From JBAXAM01 sp037142515 (GTDB taxonomy: Bacteria; Pseudomonadota; Gammaproteobacteria; UBA9339), in the NCBI GenBank assembly GCA_037142515.1, contig JBAXAM010000003.1, positions 21,703-85,702 of the forward strand: a stretch of DNA of 64,000 nt. Reading direction: 5' to 3'. Shown one piece after another: positions 52,168 to 61,423 of the stretch (position 1 is the stretch's first letter; every line of letters starts with the position of its first letter). The translations under genes were made by a program, and so were the position numbers. The notes under the pieces were generated by a model, which saw nothing but the letters and a program-made list of their open reading frames with translations, did not search any database and was not told the origin of the DNA.

Positions 52168-52780
52168 TTATGCACAATTTATTAATACAGCAATCTGAGC
52201 ATTCCGGGCTTTTTGCGGTACATATATATCTTCCGTGTAGTAATAATAAGCTGCCGGCAATTTTTGCAAATTTTTTGGGAATAATTTCTAATAATTGTTC
52301 TTCAATTTCTTCCGGCGTTTTTCCTTTTGCAAGGCCGGTGCGATTCGCAACTCTAAATACGTGAGTATCTACTGCAATAGTTGGCTTATCGAAAGCGATA
52401 TTTAAAATTACGTTTGTGGTTTTGCGTCCAACGCCTGGTAATGCTTCTAATTCTTTTCGGATTTTTGGAATCTGCGAATTAAACTTTTTTACTAAAATTT
52501 CGCAGGTTTTAATTATATTTGCAGATTTTATATTATAAAACCCAATGCTTTTTATATGTTTTTTAATACCTATTACTCCAAGTTTCAGCATTTTTTCTGG
52601 GGTATTGGCAATTTTAAATAATTTTGCGGTGACTTTGTTGACAGTTTTGTCAGTGGTGCGCGCAGAAAGTAAAACTGCTATTAATAATTCAAAATTAGAT
52701 GAGTAAACTAATTCTGTGGTTGGGTTTTTTATAGTCGCAGCTAGCTTTTTAAAAATCTGTATAATTTGTTTTTTATTCAT
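52145..52780 (-). CDS. nth: endonuclease III
   Basis: 211-aa DNA glycosylase/AP lyase for oxidised pyrimidines. Helix-hairpin-helix LEALPGVGRKTTNVIL, catalytic lysine in this region and aspartate in VDTHVFRV, and a [4Fe-4S] cluster motif CTAKSPECSDCCINKLC at the C-terminus. Its start overlaps the end of metG by 4 bases. Confidence 0.96.
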   Translation of the reverse strand: MNKKQIIQIFKKLAATIKNPTTELVYSSNFELLIAVLLSARTTDKTVNKVTAKLFKIANTPEKMLKLGVIGIKKHIKSIGFYNIKSANIIKTCEILVKKFNSQIPKIRKELEALPGVGRKTTNVILNIAFDKPTIAVDTHVFRVANRTGLAKGKTPEEIEEQLLEIIPKKFAKIAGSLLLLHGRYICTAKSPECSDCCINKLCIKKAHHNT

Positions 52781-54399
52781 GGGGCTAATAATAGCTCAAC
52801 ATTTTTCGTATCCACCCTTTGCATCAATGGCTTGAATTCAGTGATTTTGTGATTGAGTAATGGCGTTTTGCGATCATCCCAGGTAAGAGGCGTAATTTGC
52901 AAAAATTCTTCAGAATTGGTCGCCAGTTTTGGCAAAATTGGTTTTAAAAAGATTATAAGCAAGCGAAATAAATTTAAGCTCATAGTGCAGACGTTTTGTA
53001 TAGCTGGATCATGCGGGTTTTGTTTGTTTAAGCTCCAAGGCTTTTTTTCATCAATATATTGATTGGCAAAGTCGGCAAGTTGCATGATATGGCGTACAGC
53101 GTTATTAAAATCGCGTCTTTCATAAAATTCGCTGATTTTTTCTGCTAGGTTTAACCCTGCAGTAAATAATTCAGGTGCTGCCAAATCATTGGTTAACATA
53201 CTGCCAAAGTTTTTATTAATAAATCCAGTTGAGCGGCTAGCAATATTTACTACTTTACCAACCAAGTCGCTGTTCACGCGGTGTATAAAGTCGGTGAAAT
53301 TTAGGTCAATATCGTCGATTCCGTTTCCTAGTTTGGCGGCGAAATAATAGCGTAAATACTCTGGGTCCAGATGTTTTAAATACTTGCTTGCTAGAATAAA
53401 AGTACCGCGCGATTTGGACATTTTTTGGCCATTGATTGTGAGATAGCCATGAGTAAATATGCTTGTTGGCTTGCGGAAATTAGCGCTTTCAAGAATCGCT
53501 GGCCAAAAAAGCGCGTGGAAGTAAACAATATCTTTGCCGATAAAGTGATATAGCTCTGTGGTGCTATCGCGTTTCCAGTATTCTTCCCAGTCAATTTTTT
53601 TGCGGGCACATAAGTTTTTAAAGCTGGCAATATAACCTAATGGCGCATCGAGCCAAACATAAAAATATTTCCCTGGTTGATTTGGAATTTCGAAGCCAAA
53701 ATATGGGCTATCTCGTGAAATATCCCAAGGTTTTAGACCCAGTTTAAACCACTCATTCAATTTATTAATAATTTCTGGTTGCAAGCTTTTTCGTCCCCAC
53801 ATTTTAAGCATGGTTGTATATTTATCGAGACGGAAAAAATAATGTTCAGACATTTTTTGTACTGGGCATTTTCCAGAAATAATAGAAATTGGATTAATTA
53901 AATCAGTTGGTGCGTAAGTAGCCCCGCAGTTTTCGCAATTATCGCCATTTTGGTCGTGCGCGCCACAACGAGGGCAAGTTCCTTTGACAAAGCGATCAGG
54001 TAAAAACATGTTGGCGCTTTCATCAAACGCTTGTTGGATTGTTTTAGTTTCAATGTCACCGTTTTGCTTAAGACATTGATATACTGAATTAGTGATTTTA
54101 CGGTTTTCTGGGGAATGAGTGGTGTAGTAGTTGTCAAAATCGATAAGGAAGCCAGCAGAGTCTTGCTCATGTGATATTTTTACTTCAGCTATTAACTGCT
54201 CTGGGGTGATATTTTGCTTTTGAGCACTAATCATTATTGGTGTTCCATGAGCATCATCGCCACAAACATAAATGCAATTATGTCCTTGAAGTTTTTGCCA
54301 ACGCACCCAAATATCTGTTTGGATTTGTTCTAAAATGTGACCCAAGTGCAATGGACCGTTGGCATAGAGTAAGCCAGAAGTAGCTAGTATTTTGCGCAT
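52777..54399 (-). CDS. metG: methionyl-tRNA synthetase
   Basis: 540 aa. HIGH-type motif GPLHLGHI, zinc knuckle CPRCGAHDQNGDNCENC and KMSKS(RGT) are present. It lacks the C-terminal EMAP-like dimerisation domain that makes the E. coli enzyme 677 residues, a form also seen in many other bacteria. Upstream gene of nth; divergent from hrcA across 58 bases. Confidence 0.96.
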   Translation of the reverse strand: MRKILATSGLLYANGPLHLGHILEQIQTDIWVRWQKLQGHNCIYVCGDDAHGTPIMISAQKQNITPEQLIAEVKISHEQDSAGFLIDFDNYYTTHSPENRKITNSVYQCLKQNGDIETKTIQQAFDESANMFLPDRFVKGTCPRCGAHDQNGDNCENCGATYAPTDLINPISIISGKCPVQKMSEHYFFRLDKYTTMLKMWGRKSLQPEIINKLNEWFKLGLKPWDISRDSPYFGFEIPNQPGKYFYVWLDAPLGYIASFKNLCARKKIDWEEYWKRDSTTELYHFIGKDIVYFHALFWPAILESANFRKPTSIFTHGYLTINGQKMSKSRGTFILASKYLKHLDPEYLRYYFAAKLGNGIDDIDLNFTDFIHRVNSDLVGKVVNIASRSTGFINKNFGSMLTNDLAAPELFTAGLNLAEKISEFYERRDFNNAVRHIMQLADFANQYIDEKKPWSLNKQNPHDPAIQNVCTMSLNLFRLLIIFLKPILPKLATNSEEFLQITPLTWDDRKTPLLNHKITEFKPLMQRVDTKNVELLLAP

Positions 54400-54457
54400 A
54401 TAAATTATAATACCTTTTTATGTTTCATTTTTCATCTGTTATAGTTAAAATCATAAC

Positions 54458-55486
54458 GTGCAGATAAACGAACGAGCGCAAAAGTTATTAAAAAGTCTAG
54501 TCGAGTGTTATATTCGCGAAGGACAGCCTGTTGGTTCAAAAACATTGGCGCAAGAGGGTGAGCTTACCATGAGCTCAGCAACCATCAGAAATATCATGAT
54601 GGATTTAGAGGCTGCAGGTTTTATTAATTCGCCACATGCTTCGGCAGGGCGCGTACCAACAGTTCGTGGATATAGATTTTTTGTAGATAGTTTGATTAAT
54701 ACCCAGGCACTTACTGAATGCGATAAAATACTGCCTATTGCGCAATTGCCGCAATGTGCTGATACTAAAGAGCTAATTTCTGCGGCTTCATCGCTGCTAT
54801 CGACGATGACGCAATTAACTGGACTAGTAATGTTGCCGAAGCGGGAGAGCATTATTTTTCGTCATGTGGAGTTTTTACCGCTATCTGGTAATCGGGTGTT
54901 GGTGATTTTGGTATTAAATCAGCATGAAGTGCAAAATCGGGTAATTTATACTGATCGTTGTTATACTGCGGGGGAACTGCAGCAGGCAGGAAATTTTTTA
55001 ACTTCCTGGTTTAATAGTAAAGATATTCAGCAAATACAGCAGGAACTATTGGCAGAACTCAATAGAGAGCGTAGCAATATTGAGCAACTGACGCAGACGA
55101 TTATGGATATGACCAGCAAGGTATTGGGGGAGCAGGAGGTCAGTGATTATATAGTTGCTGGCGAGGCTAATATATTTAATTTTGCAGATTATTCTGGTTT
55201 GGGTAAGCTGCGTGAATTGTTTGAAGCTTTTGCGCAAAAACGCGATATTTTGCACTTACTTAATCAATGCTTACATGCTGATGGCATAAAAATTTATATT
55301 GGTGAAGAGTCTGGTTATGAACTTCTAGGGGATTGTAGTATGATTACTGCACCTTACCGTAAAAACAATAAAATAGTTGGTGTATTAGGTGTGATTGGTC
55401 CAACGCGAATGCCATATGAGCAGACTATTGCGGCAGTAGACGTAACAGCGAAGCTACTTAGTACCGCGCTGATGTATACTGAATAG
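54458..55486 (+). CDS. hrcA: heat-inducible transcription repressor HrcA
   Basis: 342 aa, GTG start. Winged helix at the N-terminus (YIREGQPVGSKTLAQ, SSATIRNIMMDLEAAGFI, HASAGRVPT) and the C-terminal GIGEES-like block YIGEESGYELL. HrcA binds CIRCE repeats (TTAGCACTC-N9-GAGTGCTAA), but no CIRCE is present before hrcA or grpE, so its targets must be elsewhere. Confidence 0.95.
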   Translation: MQINERAQKLLKSLVECYIREGQPVGSKTLAQEGELTMSSATIRNIMMDLEAAGFINSPHASAGRVPTVRGYRFFVDSLINTQALTECDKILPIAQLPQCADTKELISAASSLLSTMTQLTGLVMLPKRESIIFRHVEFLPLSGNRVLVILVLNQHEVQNRVIYTDRCYTAGELQQAGNFLTSWFNSKDIQQIQQELLAELNRERSNIEQLTQTIMDMTSKVLGEQEVSDYIVAGEANIFNFADYSGLGKLRELFEAFAQKRDILHLLNQCLHADGIKIYIGEESGYELLGDCSMITAPYRKNNKIVGVLGVIGPTRMPYEQTIAAVDVTAKLLSTALMYTE

Positions 55487-55519
55487 CGTACTATTATTAT
55501 AAAAATGTAGGAGTGTTTT

Positions 55520-56056
55520 ATGAATGAAAAAGCTGAGCAGCTTTTGCTCGAATCAGAAGTTTCTGAGCAGTTGGTGCTGGAGCACCCAAGCTATAAACAG
55601 CTTGAAGATAAATTAAGCCAAACCGAACAAAAATCGCAAGAGCATTGGGATAATTGGTTGCGTACAAAAGCCGAGCTTGAAAATTTACAGCGTCGCAGTG
55701 AGCGTGAAATTGCCAATGCGCACAAATACTCTTTAGAAAAATTTGCTAGTGAAATATTGGTTACTGTTGATAATCTTGAGCGTAGCCTTGCTGCAAAAGC
55801 AGCTGATCATGAGAAACTTAAAGATTTTTATGATGGTATTGAGCTCACTTTAAAGCTATTTTTAGAGACCCTGCAAAAATTTGGTATTACTTCAATTAGC
55901 CCCTTGGGTGAAGTGTTTAGTTCTGAGCAACATATGGCAATAATGACTAAAGAGGATGCTAATGCTAAATCAAATATAATTTTAGAGGTAGTGCAAAAAG
56001 GCTATTTGTTAAAAGATCGTTTATTGCGACCAGCTTTGGTTGTGGTGGCAAAATAG
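55520..56056 (+). CDS. grpE: nucleotide exchange factor GrpE
   Basis: 178-aa DnaK cochaperone: long N-terminal helix (QLEDKLSQTEQKSQEHWDNWLRTKAELENLQRR region) and C-terminal beta domain (GEVFSSEQHMAIM, LLRPALVVV). The hrcA-grpE pair is retained but dnaK does not follow. Confidence 0.96.
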   Translation: MNEKAEQLLLESEVSEQLVLEHPSYKQLEDKLSQTEQKSQEHWDNWLRTKAELENLQRRSEREIANAHKYSLEKFASEILVTVDNLERSLAAKAADHEKLKDFYDGIELTLKLFLETLQKFGITSISPLGEVFSSEQHMAIMTKEDANAKSNIILEVVQKGYLLKDRLLRPALVVVAK

Positions 56057-56081
56057 GTTGAATATTTGGAGTATAAATTAT

Positions 56082-56990
56082 ATGTTAAAAGATTTTCTTG
56101 ATGCAATTGGTAATACCCCTTTAGTTAGGCTTGATTTTGGTGTTAAGCCAACTATTTTAGCGAAAATGGAGCATTTAAACCCAGGCGGTAGCATTAAAGA
56201 TCGGTCAGCATTATTCATGCTTCAAGAGGCTGAACGTACAGGGAAATTGCAGCCTGGTGGGACCATAGTAGAAGCGTCTTCTGGTAACCAGGGTATTGCC
56301 TTAGCTATGATTGGTGCTATCAAAGGATATAAAGTTATTATTACTGCTCCTGATAGAACTAGCAGCGAAAAAATAGCGACATTACAAGCATATGGTGCAA
56401 AAGTTTTTGTTTGTCCTGATACCGACAACTTGCATGACCCTAATGGCTATCATGCAAAAGCAAAAACCCTGCATGAGCAAATAGAAAATTCTTATATGCC
56501 TAATCAATATTATAATACTGAAAATCCCAAAGCCCACTATCTAACAACTGGTCCAGAAATATGGGAACAATCACAAGGCAAGCTGACGCATTGTTTTATA
56601 AGCATGGGAAGTTGTGGGACTATTTCTGGCGTAGGAAGATATCTGAAAGAAAAGAATAAAAATATCAAAATAATTGGTATTGATGCGATGACTTCCAAGT
56701 TATCGATGCCAGATTCGCCGAAAGCATATAAAACTGAAGGGATGGGAGTTGATGTTATAACTGATACGTTAGATAGAAGCGTAATTGATGAGATTGTCCC
56801 TGTTAGCGACGATGTGACTTTTTCCATGACAAGAGGCCTGGCAAAAAAAGGCTATTTGGTTGGCTTGTCTAGCGGGGCAGTGATGCATGTTGCTTTGGAG
56901 CATGCCAAAAAGCTTAATGCGTCGGATACTATAGTTGTTATTTTTGCCGATTCAGGGCGCGCTTATTTAAGCAAGGTGTTTAATTCATAA
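56082..56990 (+). CDS. PLP-dependent cysteine synthase family protein
   Basis: 302 aa from MLKDFLDAIGNTPLVRL, with GGAG upstream. Catalytic PLP lysine in NPGGSIKDR (about residue 42), EASSGNQGIALA and GSCGTISGVGRYLK for phosphate binding, and the C-terminal GLSSGAV. Sequence style is nearer to the catalytic half of cystathionine beta-synthase-like/CysM proteins than to CysK, but without CBS domains. O-acetylserine sulphhydrylase and cystathionine beta-synthase activity are both possible. Confidence 0.87.
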   Translation: MLKDFLDAIGNTPLVRLDFGVKPTILAKMEHLNPGGSIKDRSALFMLQEAERTGKLQPGGTIVEASSGNQGIALAMIGAIKGYKVIITAPDRTSSEKIATLQAYGAKVFVCPDTDNLHDPNGYHAKAKTLHEQIENSYMPNQYYNTENPKAHYLTTGPEIWEQSQGKLTHCFISMGSCGTISGVGRYLKEKNKNIKIIGIDAMTSKLSMPDSPKAYKTEGMGVDVITDTLDRSVIDEIVPVSDDVTFSMTRGLAKKGYLVGLSSGAVMHVALEHAKKLNASDTIVVIFADSGRAYLSKVFNS

Positions 56991-57001
56991 AAAATACCCA
57001 T

Positions 57002-57029
57002 TTGACATAAATATTTTTAGTGTTAACAT
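57002..57029 (+). promoter_or_regulatory. promoter of the small secreted protein
   Basis: Consensus TTGACA at 57002-57007, then TAACAT at 57024-57029 with a 16-base spacer, about 30 bases before the ATG at 57060. Confidence 0.55.
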
Positions 57030-57059
57030 TTGTCGGTACTATTAACAAGGAGAGATTTT

Positions 57060-57296
57060 ATGTCTAAAATATGTAAATCGATGGTTTTTGTTGCTGTTTT
57101 TGGTCTTGCTTTTGTAGGTAATGCTTTTGCTGTTGATGAAGTAGTGAATGCACAGCCAGCTGCACAAACAACTGAAGTTGCAAAAGATGTTCCAGCTGAT
57201 GCAAATAAAGATGCTAAAGCAGAAAAGAAAGTAGAGCACAAAAAAGCTCATAAAAAAGCTGAAAAAGTAGAAACAAAGCCAGAAGAAGTTAAGTAA
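57060..57296 (+). CDS. small secreted Ala/Lys/Glu-rich protein
   Basis: 78 aa, ATG with AAGGAGAG upstream. Signal peptide (SMVFVAVFGLAFVGNAFA, cut after AFA) followed by about 53 residues of low-complexity A/K/E/V sequence with KKAHKKAEKVETKPEE at the end; no cysteine in the mature part. It has its own promoter and terminator. Similar low-complexity periplasmic peptides occur widely; function unknown. Confidence 0.75.
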   Translation: MSKICKSMVFVAVFGLAFVGNAFAVDEVVNAQPAAQTTEVAKDVPADANKDAKAEKKVEHKKAHKKAEKVETKPEEVK

Positions 57297-57326
57297 GGCT
57301 TTTGTAACTTTTAGGTTTATTCCAAT

Positions 57327-57361
57327 ATGTCGCCACCATCAAAAGTGGCGACATTTGTTTT
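57327..57361. terminator. bidirectional terminator, antiporter stop codon in its loop
   Basis: ATGTCGCCAC (57327-57336) pairs with GTGGCGACAT (57345-57354) around CATCAAAA; TTGTTTT follows on the + strand. The stop codon of the convergent antiporter gene (57339-57341) lies in the loop. Confidence 0.8.
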
Positions 57362-59558
57362 GTAGAACATGATTCATTGTTTCTTTTTTTCCAACTATAA
57401 GTAGCACGTCATGTGTTTTTAAAATTGTGTTTGGGTTTGGATTTAGAATGCGGAATCCGTTGCGTTCTAACCCTGCAACCAAACCACAGGTATGTTCTCG
57501 TATTTTTGAGCTTTTAATTGTTTGTCCAATTAGTGGATTGCCAGTTTCTAGCAATAATGCTTTTAAAGCAAAATCCTTTAATAGATTTTCGTTTTTTGGT
57601 TCAAAAAATATATTCTCAATATTTTTTTTGAAAGAGTCTATTTGCTCGTCATTTCCTAAAACTATAAGCTTGTCTAGTAATAATATTCTTTCGTTTCCCC
57701 GAGGGGCTAAAATTACTTTAGAACCGCGGAGAATGGCAACTATGTTGATGCCAAATACCTGTCTTAATTTAGATTCTTCTAACGTTTTTCCTACCAAAGA
57801 TGTTGAGGCTTCGTTAGTTGCTAATACTTCAACTAGATGCGTGTCCCATGGAGCTAGTTCTTCATATTGGATTTGTTTTTGCTGTTTTTTTCGAAAAGTG
57901 CGCTCCAAACGAAGTTCAAACCAGTGATATGACTTTTCTAACTGCAGATAGAAAAAGTTAAAAAGTGTTATAGCGATTAAGGCAATTACTAAAGCAATAT
58001 ACCAGGTATGAAAATAAGTAATGCTCAAGATAATAATTTCAATAACGGTAAATAATCCTCCTAAAACCAATGATAATAATTGCTTATTTTTATCGGTAGG
58101 TGCGATTGATTTAAAAGCAAATAACATACCCCAAATAAATGGTGAGGAAAATATTAGGGCGACTATCCAGCTCAATATTTTAGCAATATTAACAAGAGTT
58201 ATTAAACTAACAAACCGTGGTAAAATAAAATCTCGGGTTAAGGTGAAAATAACTGCTACGATAATACCATTAATTACCAGTCTGGTTATAAATTTGCGGT
58301 AGATTGATTGTTTTTGATAACTAGCTAAAGTACGGTATATCCATGCAGAATAGCTTACTAAAAAATGTTTAGAACGTTCTGAAAGATGATTTTCTATTTT
58401 TTTAGAGACCTGGCCAGATAAATTTATAAGGAATGGTGTGGTGATGATGGTAATAGCTGCTGTTCCAATAACTATTTGATAAAGCAAATTGCTAATGGCA
58501 TTTAGCGCTAATCCTAGGCTTATTATAATAAAAGAGAACTCGCCTACGGGTGGCATGCTGAATCCAACACGCACAGAGGTATTTATGCTTTGTCCAGACA
58601 AGAAAGTGCCAATGCTAGTTATTAAGGTTTTGCTGATTATGGTTAAGGCAGATATTGCTAGTACCATAGGCCAATGGAGAAAAAGTATTTTTATATCTAT
58701 CAACATTCCTATAGAAATAAAAAACACAGCAGCAAAGACATCTCGTAGAGGGCTAATCAATTGTTTGATGCGATCGGCTAGAGGCGTTTCTGCTAAAATA
58801 GATCCCATTATAAAAGCGCCAAGAGCTGTAGAATAATGAAAATAAGCGGCAGTAACTACCAACATTAGGCACAATGCAATCGATATGATAGTTAAGGTTT
58901 CTTGATTAACGTACTTTATGATTCTACGAAATAAAGTTGGTACTATAAAATAGCCAGATAAAAACCAAGAGCCAACAACCACAATCAATTTTACAGTTGC
59001 CCAAAATATATCAAATGAAAAAATATTTTTTGTAGCAACTATAGTTGAAAGCACAGCCAGTATTATTATGGCTAATAAGTCCTCTACGATTAGAACGCCA
59101 AAAATTATGTCAGTAAATCTCTTTCCTTGTAGCTTTAGCTCGTCTAGAGCTTTTACAATTATTGTGGTTGATGAGATTGCAAGCGCTGTGCCGAGAAATA
59201 AACTGTCATAAAAGGACCATTGCAAGAGCCAACCAGCTAAAAATCCCAATGCTGTTATAGCAGAAACCTTAAAGAGCCCGGTAATTATAGCAGAAAATCC
59301 TACGCTTTTTAATTTGTGAAAACTAAAACCTAAGCCTAATGCAAACATTAGGAAAATTACTCCCAGTTCAGAGAGTGTTTCGATTTGTGTAAAATTGGAT
59401 ACAAGAGAACATGGTGGTGTGTAAGGGCCAATAATAATCCCAGCAACGATATACCCAAAAATAACTGGCTGACGTATTCTTTGAAACAATAAAACAACTA
59501 TGCTGGCAATGCCAAGCATTATAGTTAAATCTTTAATGAGGGGAGCTAGTTCATGCAT
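57339..59558 (-). CDS. CPA2-family cation:proton antiporter with two RCK_C domains
   Basis: 739 aa. N-terminal Na+/H+ exchanger-type domain with about twelve hydrophobic segments (QPVIFGYIVAGIIIGPYTPP, SELGVIFLMFALGLGF, ALAISSTTIIVKAL, GVLIVEDLLAIIIL, as in KefB/KefC). The middle has further membrane segments (residues about 430-540), and the C-terminus has two TrkA-C/RCK_C units (about 578-645 and 668-730: LVGKTLEESKLRQVFG; LIGQTIKSSKIREHTCG). It lacks the TrkA-N nucleotide-binding domain of KefB/C. Probable K+ or Na+/H+ exchange. Confidence 0.88.
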   Translation of the reverse strand: MHELAPLIKDLTIMLGIASIVVLLFQRIRQPVIFGYIVAGIIIGPYTPPCSLVSNFTQIETLSELGVIFLMFALGLGFSFHKLKSVGFSAIITGLFKVSAITALGFLAGWLLQWSFYDSLFLGTALAISSTTIIVKALDELKLQGKRFTDIIFGVLIVEDLLAIIILAVLSTIVATKNIFSFDIFWATVKLIVVVGSWFLSGYFIVPTLFRRIIKYVNQETLTIISIALCLMLVVTAAYFHYSTALGAFIMGSILAETPLADRIKQLISPLRDVFAAVFFISIGMLIDIKILFLHWPMVLAISALTIISKTLITSIGTFLSGQSINTSVRVGFSMPPVGEFSFIIISLGLALNAISNLLYQIVIGTAAITIITTPFLINLSGQVSKKIENHLSERSKHFLVSYSAWIYRTLASYQKQSIYRKFITRLVINGIIVAVIFTLTRDFILPRFVSLITLVNIAKILSWIVALIFSSPFIWGMLFAFKSIAPTDKNKQLLSLVLGGLFTVIEIIILSITYFHTWYIALVIALIAITLFNFFYLQLEKSYHWFELRLERTFRKKQQKQIQYEELAPWDTHLVEVLATNEASTSLVGKTLEESKLRQVFGINIVAILRGSKVILAPRGNERILLLDKLIVLGNDEQIDSFKKNIENIFFEPKNENLLKDFALKALLLETGNPLIGQTIKSSKIREHTCGLVAGLERNGFRILNPNPNTILKTHDVLLIVGKKETMNHVLQNKCRHF

Positions 59559-59656
59559 GTGTTAATTTGTTTAACACAGTAACTATGAACAAGTCAAGTA
59601 TTTGATAGATTTAGTATTCTTATTGTCGTGAAAAAACTTGCCATGGCCAAATGGCG

Positions 59657-59899
59657 CTACCCACTCGTAATGACAGGCGATAATTTTTTTAAAAAATTTT
59701 TCTCTAATAAACTAGTATAGGAGTTTTCATTAAAATAAATTCTTTCTGGGATAAATAAAATCTCATTATCGATAACAACTTCAAATTTTTGATCTGAATG
59801 AATTTCAGTTGTTAAGTCCAATATATTAAGAATTGCATTAATGTCGTTTTGGAGAAAATAAGGAAATGCTTGCCTTAATTCAACCGAATAGTTTTTCAT
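59657..59899 (-). CDS. uncharacterised 80-aa protein, possibly truncated
   Basis: Acidic, soluble, begins MKNYSVELRQAFPYFLQNDINAILNIL; strands FEVVIDNEILFIPERIYFNE. The pattern (I.IP.RIYFNE) looks like the N-terminal region of a longer protein family whose remainder is absent, and the last residues (LKKLSPVITSG) run into intergenic-looking sequence. It lies 40 bases downstream of tRNA-Arg on the same strand. Truncation is inference. Confidence 0.5.
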   Translation of the reverse strand: MKNYSVELRQAFPYFLQNDINAILNILDLTTEIHSDQKFEVVIDNEILFIPERIYFNENSYTSLLEKNFLKKLSPVITSG

Positions 59900-59938
59900 A
59901 AAATCTTTAACTTTAGTGGTAATATGTTAAGGTGAATC

Positions 59939-60015
59939 TGGCGCGCCCGGAGAGATTCGAACTCCCGACACCCTGGTTCGAAGCCAGGTACTCTATCCAA
60001 CTGAGCTACGGGCGC
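59939..60015 (-). tRNA. tRNA-Arg (anticodon TCG)
   Basis: 77-base cloverleaf on the minus strand: acceptor GCGCCCG/CGGGCGC, D arm AGCTCAGTTGGATAGAG, anticodon stem CCTGG/CCAGG with loop CTTCGAA giving TCG, T arm GGGAGTTCGAATCTCTC, and encoded CCA at 59941-59939. Confidence 0.96.
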
Positions 60016-60164
60016 GTGCTTGTAAACAATGGGTTACATCGTAACTACTTAATTTGCTTAAGTCAATTTATGGGGGGGCTTTGCAGGGGGTTTTGTGGAA
60101 ATTATAAGTTATATTTTTTTTCGATTATACAATGCTAAATTGACTAGAATAAGGGGTGGTAAGG

Positions 60165-61415
60165 ATGAAGCTAAATTTAAAAGAAATAATTTTTCCTATA
60201 AAAGAAACTTTAAATAAAAATACTATAGGCGGTGGAATTGGTACGCTATTAGAATGGTTAGAGTTTAGTTTATACGGTTATTTTGCTTATACTATTTCCC
60301 ACTTGTTTTTCCCAAAATTTAATCAAGCTACAGCATTGCTCGCAACTTTTGGAGTTTTTGCTATTAGTTATTTAGCGCGTCCGGTTGGGGCTATTTTGTT
60401 TGGATATATGGGCGATCGTTATGGTAGAAAAAATACACTCATAAGTTCCATTCTATTAATGTGTGTAGCTACATTTTTTATTGGTATCACTCCTATTTAT
60501 GAGACATGTGGGATTTTTTCTCCGTTATTATTAATGCTTTTTCGTTTTATTCAAGGAATAGCGGTATCAGGAGAGTTTATAGGTGCGGCTATTTTTACTT
60601 TTGAACACGCAGAGAAAAAACATGCCTATGTAGCTAGTAGCTGGACAAGCACATTTTCAGCGATAGGAATGTTGTTTGCTGCATTTTTTGCTCTTTTGGC
60701 CTCTGCTTCTTGTGTGCCTAGCTGGGGGTGGAGAGTCCCTTTTATTTTTAGCGCTTTGGCTTGTTTATATGGGTTTTTTCTGAGAAAGAATTTGACTGAA
60801 ACACCAGTATTTGAATCCATGAAAAGAAACAATCAAATTGCAAAAGCACCAATAGTTGATGCAATAAAATATAATTCACTAAGCATACTAAAGACCATGG
60901 CAATTGGTTCTTTTGTAGGAGTATATGTATATATATGCAATATTTGGTTGAGTACTTTTTTAGTTGAAAAAGAATATTTTGATTCATACCACGCTCGATT
61001 GCTAGTGTTAATAGGGCAGTTTTGCGTAGTGCTTTTGACTCCGATAATTGCATTATACGCGGATAAATTTGGTGGAAAATTTATTAGAGGAGCTGGATTG
61101 CTCGGATCAATAGTTGCTTCTAATTTGCTTTTTTCAAGTTTCGTAAATTCATCTTTTCTGTTTGCTAGCATCGCTCAAATATTGTATGCGGTAATTAATT
61201 CTTTTGTTACTGCTACAATGTTTAAATATCTTTCTACTCTATTTTTACCAAACAGCAGATATTCTGGCCAGTCATTTGGGTGGGCCTTAGCTGTAGCTTT
61301 GGTAGGTGGCACGGCGCCTTTGGTTGCCCAATTTCTAGTGCAATGGAATAATCAGTGGCCAGCAATATATGTATCATTTATTGGACTTGTTGCATTTTTG
61401 GTTACATGCGTCTAA
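60165..61415 (+). CDS. MFS metabolite:proton symporter (ProP/ShiA-like)
   Basis: 416 aa from the ATG at 60165 (GTG at 60156 is an alternative). Segment 1 IGGGIGTLLEWLEFSLYGYFA and loop 2-3 ARPVGAILFGYMGDRYGRKNTL are diagnostic of the metabolite:H+ symporter group; loop 4-5 is FRFIQGIAVSGEF. About twelve membrane segments. Substrate (compatible solute, dicarboxylate or aromatic acid) is not readable from sequence. Confidence 0.88.
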   Translation: MKLNLKEIIFPIKETLNKNTIGGGIGTLLEWLEFSLYGYFAYTISHLFFPKFNQATALLATFGVFAISYLARPVGAILFGYMGDRYGRKNTLISSILLMCVATFFIGITPIYETCGIFSPLLLMLFRFIQGIAVSGEFIGAAIFTFEHAEKKHAYVASSWTSTFSAIGMLFAAFFALLASASCVPSWGWRVPFIFSALACLYGFFLRKNLTETPVFESMKRNNQIAKAPIVDAIKYNSLSILKTMAIGSFVGVYVYICNIWLSTFLVEKEYFDSYHARLLVLIGQFCVVLLTPIIALYADKFGGKFIRGAGLLGSIVASNLLFSSFVNSSFLFASIAQILYAVINSFVTATMFKYLSTLFLPNSRYSGQSFGWALAVALVGGTAPLVAQFLVQWNNQWPAIYVSFIGLVAFLVTCV

Positions 61416-61423
61416 TTTTTGAA

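Noticed and set aside
54400..54457. CIRCE element before hrcA
   Set aside because: No TTAGCACTC or GAGTGCTAA half-site is present.
57427..58836. Plus-strand open frames inside the antiporter gene
   Set aside because: Antisense to a well-supported membrane protein, no start signals or homology.
59620..59680. GCCATGGCC...ATGGC partial palindromes and a GTCATTACGAG word near 59640-59680 as a dispersed repeat
   Set aside because: Only one copy is visible in the window, so repeat status cannot be supported.
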